A DNA stretch of 6,344 nucleotides, from the NCBI GenBank assembly GCA_018894995.1, contig JAHIOZ010000120.1, positions 1 through 6,344 on the forward strand. The letters are read 5' to 3'. The notes under the pieces are model-generated. The model worked only from the letters and a program-made list of their open reading frames with translations, was not told the origin of the DNA and did no database searches. Position numbers and translations under genes: made by a program. This stretch comes from Patescibacteria group bacterium. GTDB lineage: Bacteria > Patescibacteriota > Minisyncoccia > Phycocordibacterales > UBA12079. This document shows positions 4,617 to 6,344 of the stretch, one piece after another. The stretch's first letter is position 1, and the number at the start of each line of letters is the position of its first letter.

Positions 4617-5366
4617 TCAAACAATAGTATTCCAAGAAATTTGGGTTATCGTTGTTTCTATTCTATTAAATTTCAATTTGCTATTTAACGGATTCTGAAA
4701 ATAATCATGAAAAGGAATTTCCTTAAAATTTTTAACAACAAATAGAAAATATCGTTTTCTTAACAATTGAGCAACTGAATATTCCTTATTCGTCAAAGCA
4801 ATGTTGCCACTTGAACTATTTAAACCCTTAACTTCCACGCCTAAAAATTCTTTATTTTGAGCACAAAGTTTAAAATCAAATCCGCAGCCATGCTTTGTTG
4901 TGTCTTCAATTAAATAATCTTTGAACAAATCAATTTTAATATAATTTTCTTTAAAATAATATTCCGCTGCCTGACCTGTTATAAGTCGTTTGGCAAAAGA
5001 ACTTTCCTTGTCTTCTTTTTTAGCAACTTGCTCCATTAAGACATCTATCTCGTGATTTTCATAAATTATCTCTTTTAGTAAATTTGAAAAATTTCTTATA
5101 TCCAAATCTTTGAAGGAATTATAAACATCTTTGCAGTATTGCCTCATTTCTCTTTTGTGCCAGCCCTGCCTTTTGTTTGGAAAAACAGGATCAAACTCGT
5201 CTCTATAATTCTTAACAGAAGCCGGTTGAACTTCTAGGGCAAGTCCAATAACATTAAAAGCTTCTGTAAAATTATCAAAGCCAAGATACTTTAAACCTCT
5301 TTCACTAAATTTTGACAAAAACAAACCAGCTAATATCGACTTTTCTCTAAGCGACAATTTTTGCAT
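4617..5366 (-). CDS. DUF3883-like PD-(D/E)XK nuclease, probable type II restriction endonuclease
   Basis: 249 residues in two parts. The N-terminal half (about 1-90) is a helical domain with 'EAFNVIGLALEVQPASVKNY' (35-54) and 'NKRQGWHKREMRQYC' (64-78), probably DNA-contacting. The C-terminal domain shows the nuclease core: 'GQAAEYYF' with E135, 'GCGFDFKL' with D164, and 'VEVKG' with E178 and K180, giving D-x13-E-x-K. Then come 'TNKEY' and 'YFLFVVKN' as in DUF3883-type domains. Such proteins beside C5 methyltransferases are usually restriction enzymes that cut unmethylated sites. Here the methyltransferase directly upstream is cut short, so the enzyme has no visible partner. It starts 11 bases after that fragment with no Shine-Dalgarno site. 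The nuclease residues look intact; the recognition site cannot be read from sequence. Confidence 0.8.
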   Translation of the reverse strand: MQKLSLREKSILAGLFLSKFSERGLKYLGFDNFTEAFNVIGLALEVQPASVKNYRDEFDPVFPNKRQGWHKREMRQYCKDVYNSFKDLDIRNFSNLLKEIIYENHEIDVLMEQVAKKEDKESSFAKRLITGQAAEYYFKENYIKIDLFKDYLIEDTTKHGCGFDFKLCAQNKEFLGVEVKGLNSSSGNIALTNKEYSVAQLLRKRYFLFVVKNFKEIPFHDYFQNPLNSKLKFNRIETTITQISWNTIV

Positions 5367-5377
5367 ATTTTTTATAA

Positions 5378-5593
5378 TTAAAAATCTGGCAAATCATTTG
5401 TGTCAATTTTCGTTAAATCGCCATAATTTCTTTCTTCTTCGCCAAAAAATTCTCTGTACGTTTTTTCAGCGTTTTTGTCTATTTCAGAAAAACCGACGCA
5501 TCGCATTCCTGAATTTTCAAGGCCAAGACGTCCGCCGCCAATCCCAGCGCAAAAATCCATAAATTTTAAACTACCACTTTTTTGTTGTTCCAT
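5378..5593 (-). pseudogene. Truncated C5-cytosine DNA methyltransferase, N-terminal remnant
   Basis: 71 residues match the start of a Dcm-type methyltransferase. Motif I is 'MDFCAGIGGGRLGL' (12-25), binding S-adenosylmethionine. Motif II is 'FSEIDKNAEKTY' (34-45). Motif III is 'YGDLTKIDTNDLPDF' (57-71). Complete enzymes run to about 300 residues or more and would continue with the catalytic Pro-Cys motif IV, the target recognition domain and motifs IX-X. Here a TAA follows DLPDF at once and the nuclease gene starts 11 bases later, so the rest looks cleanly deleted. It cannot methylate DNA alone. It opens the operon; upstream AT-rich hexamers (TAATAT, TATAAA) could be its promoter, and there is no Shine-Dalgarno site. 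A split enzyme completed elsewhere is possible but unsupported. Confidence 0.85.
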
Positions 5594-5660
5594 ATATTTT
5601 ATTTATATCTTTATATTACCAAAAAATGGCTTTTAAAAAAACTTGCCAAGGGAGTAAAAT

Positions 5661-5697
5661 TGTCGCCCGCGCTGGGTGGTGTGGGGCAAAGGCGACA
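5661..5697. repeat. Inverted repeat TGTCGCC / GGCGACA
   Basis: Seven perfect pairs around a 23-base G-rich loop that also contains CCC-GCGCT-GGG. The segment stands out as GC-rich in an AT-rich region. It lies upstream of the truncated methyltransferase gene and could be an operator or a structured RNA; undecided. Confidence 0.6.
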
Positions 5698-5777
5698 CCA
5701 TACATCCGCTGGAAAATGGCTCAAAACAAAGGTTTTTGGGTTCCTTAAATCTCCTTATTTTAAGCCGTTATTTTGCC

Positions 5778-5813
5778 TATTCTATAAGAATCTACCTCGA
5801 TTTGCATAGAATA
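5778..5813. repeat. Inverted repeat TATTCTAT / ATAGAATA
   Basis: Eight perfect pairs with a 20-base loop, ending two bases before the 35-base palindrome. Confidence 0.6.
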
Positions 5814-5815
5814 CC

Positions 5816-5850
5816 CTAATCTGTGCGATATCCGATATCGCACAGATTAG
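5816..5850. repeat. 35-base near-perfect palindrome
   Basis: Two 17-base arms, CTAATCTGTGCGATATC and its exact reverse complement, flank one central C. It is too symmetric to be chance. It may be a protein-binding operator, a hairpin of an extragenic palindromic repeat, or a recombination or transposon-end structure. It is not followed by a T-run, so it is not a normal terminator. Confidence 0.9.
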
Positions 5851-5903
5851 AAAACCTAACTGGTTTTGATATAGTTCCCTCAAAAAAACGAAGAAATACA
5901 CCT

Positions 5904-5925
5904 TTTGTGATATCTGATACACAAA
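5904..5925. repeat. Second, related imperfect palindrome
   Basis: TTTGTG-a-TATC-t-GATA-CACAAA, ten pairs with one bulged base. It shares the TGTG..ATATC / GATA..CACA core with the 35-base palindrome 54 bases to its left, suggesting two diverged copies of one element or two sites for one protein. Confidence 0.6.
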
Positions 5926-5926
5926 C

Positions 5927-6040
5927 CCTAAGCACTAATATCTAAATCCTAAACAAATACAAAATCACAAATTCAAATGTCACAAACATTTTGAGTTTAG
6001 AATTTTGGATTTTGATATTATTTAGAATTTAGCGCTTAGG
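5927..6040. repeat. Long imperfect inverted repeat
   Basis: The left arm begins CCTAAGCACTAA and the right arm ends with the reverse complement of CCTAAGCGCTAA. Inner blocks TCTAAAT, AAAATC and AAATTC also recur in order in both arms, over about 45 bases each, around a short centre. Low-complexity 'CTAAATCCTAA' text of this kind is, from memory, common between genes of some uncultivated bacteria. It resembles a small non-coding mobile or extragenic element. Confidence 0.65.
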
Positions 6041-6062
6041 ATTTAGAGTTTTTGCAAGCAAG

Positions 6063-6077
6063 CCGAGCTAAGCTCGG
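6063..6077. repeat. 15-base palindrome CCGAGCT-A-AGCTCGG
   Basis: Seven perfect pairs around one A; GC-rich compared with its surroundings. It lies between the long inverted repeat and the tRNA relic. No T-run follows on either strand. Confidence 0.7.
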
Positions 6078-6125
6078 TGGGCATGTTTTAGGAAGGTGGT
6101 ATTTCGGAGTTTTTTTGTTGTCTTG

Positions 6126-6163
6126 TGCGAACAGCGGGAATCGGACCCCGGTCTGTAGCTTGA
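6126..6163 (-). pseudogene. Decayed 3' half of a glycine-like tRNA gene
   Basis: On the minus strand CAAGCTAC resembles the 3' side of an anticodon loop and stem. It is followed by AGAC, a T-arm-like GGTCCGATTCC and an acceptor-like TGTTCGC-A. The layout aligns with the neighbouring intact tRNA-Gly, which has CAAGCTAG and the same end spacing. No matching 5' half (GCGAACA) is present upstream on the same strand. Two of five T-stem pairs are broken and the loop reads TCCGATT instead of TTCGATT. It is therefore a non-functional relic or an integration-site footprint. Confidence 0.65.
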
Positions 6164-6188
6164 TCCCGAAGAAAGTTTTGCTTATTTA

Positions 6189-6259
6189 TGCGGAATATGG
6201 GAGTCGAACCCATTTTTCTAGCTTGGGAAGCTAGCGTTGAGCCGTTCAACTAATTCCGC
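6189..6259 (-). tRNA. tRNA-Gly (anticodon CCC)
   Basis: A complete cloverleaf on the minus strand. Acceptor stem GCGGAAT / ATTCCGC; D-stem GTTG / CAAC; anticodon stem CTAGC / GCTAG around loop TTCCCAA with anticodon CCC; four-base variable region AAAA; T-stem ATGGG / CCCAT with loop TTCGACT. The discriminator base is A and no CCA is encoded, so CCA must be added by enzyme. It reads glycine codon GGG. A at the discriminator position, instead of the U of E. coli glycine tRNAs, is notable. The tRNA relic lies 25 bases downstream in the same direction. Confidence 0.95.
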
Positions 6260-6344
6260 AAAATTTTTCGGGGGAAACTCGCATTCATCCCGGGGCGACT
6301 TTTATTTAAAATTATTAATAAATATGTAATCGCCCGTTGAAAGC
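6260..6344. other. Upstream flank of the tRNA gene
   Basis: Eighty-five bases to the window edge without a gene. GGGCGA (6295-6300) and TCGCCC (6329-6334) form a six-pair inverted repeat around an AT-rich loop. No promoter can be named with confidence. Confidence 0.4.

Larger units (their letters stand above)
5594..6125. other. Gene-free, palindrome-rich region
   Basis: About 530 bases with no credible gene on either strand. It holds, left to right: TGTCGCC / GGCGACA around a 23-base loop (5661-5697); TATTCTAT / ATAGAATA (5778-5813); the 35-base palindrome; AAAACC / GGTTTT around TAACT (5851-5867); TTTGTG..CACAAA (5904-5925); the long imperfect inverted repeat; and CCGAGCT-A-AGCTCGG (6063-6077). 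None is followed by a convincing T-run on the minus strand. Confidence 0.7.

Noticed and set aside
3689..4619. Alternative code with UGA as glycine
   Set aside because: The long conserved frames contain no internal TGA, the DUF3800 gene ends TGA-TAG at the expected length, and ATGA coupling fits TGA as a stop.
5582..5809. Plus-strand reading frame of 75 codons
   Set aside because: It covers inverted repeats and the start of the methyltransferase fragment, with no recognisable protein features.
5661..6077. CRISPR array
   Set aside because: The palindromes differ in sequence and spacing; there are no regular identical repeats with spacers.
6126..6259. An intron-split tRNA using the relic as its 3' exon
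   Set aside because: No matching 5' exon (GCGAACA...) is found upstream on the minus strand, an intact tRNA lies in between, and the T-arm is broken.

Overview
The window looks like a piece of a small, AT-rich bacterial genome. Every gene I can support, including the tRNA, reads on the minus strand, so transcription runs from high to low coordinates. I infer a Candidate Phyla Radiation (Patescibacteria, possibly Parcubacteria) genome. The reasons are very short genes in compact modules, a 59-residue AbrB-like protein of a type I associate with these genomes, a tRNA gene without an encoded CCA end, and degenerate 'CTAAATCCTAA'-like intergenic DNA. This placement rests on memory of such genomes and was not searched. 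TGA appears to act as a normal stop.

Layout from the 5' end of transcription (right) to the left. (1) 6126-6344: an intact tRNA-Gly(CCC) followed by the decayed 3' half of another glycine-like tRNA. (2) 5594-6125: about 530 bases without a gene, packed with palindromes. They include a 35-base near-perfect palindrome and a roughly 115-base imperfect inverted repeat. (3) 3189-5593: a tight five-gene, defence-like operon. It holds a C5-cytosine methyltransferase cut off after motif III, an apparently complete DUF3883-like PD-(D/E)XK nuclease, a 68-residue acidic protein, a DUF3800 protein, and a protein that may have a BECR-type RNase fold. A hairpin at its end contains the last stop codon. (4) 1119-2983: three mini-modules. 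They are AbrB protein plus membrane/coiled-coil protein, small basic protein plus HEPN-like protein, and a lone 105-residue protein. Two perfect 81-bp direct repeats sit at the module borders. (5) 1-971: a small HExxH zinc protein and the N-terminal part of an M16 zinc peptidase, with visibly higher GC.

The middle of the window reads as an accessory island of restriction and toxin-antitoxin-like modules beside more ordinary peptidase genes. The most unusual points are: a probable restriction nuclease kept while its methyltransferase is broken; the identical 81-bp repeats linking one module's 3' end to the next module's promoter; and two small genes sharing an extended -10 promoter six bases before the ATG, which implies leaderless mRNAs.
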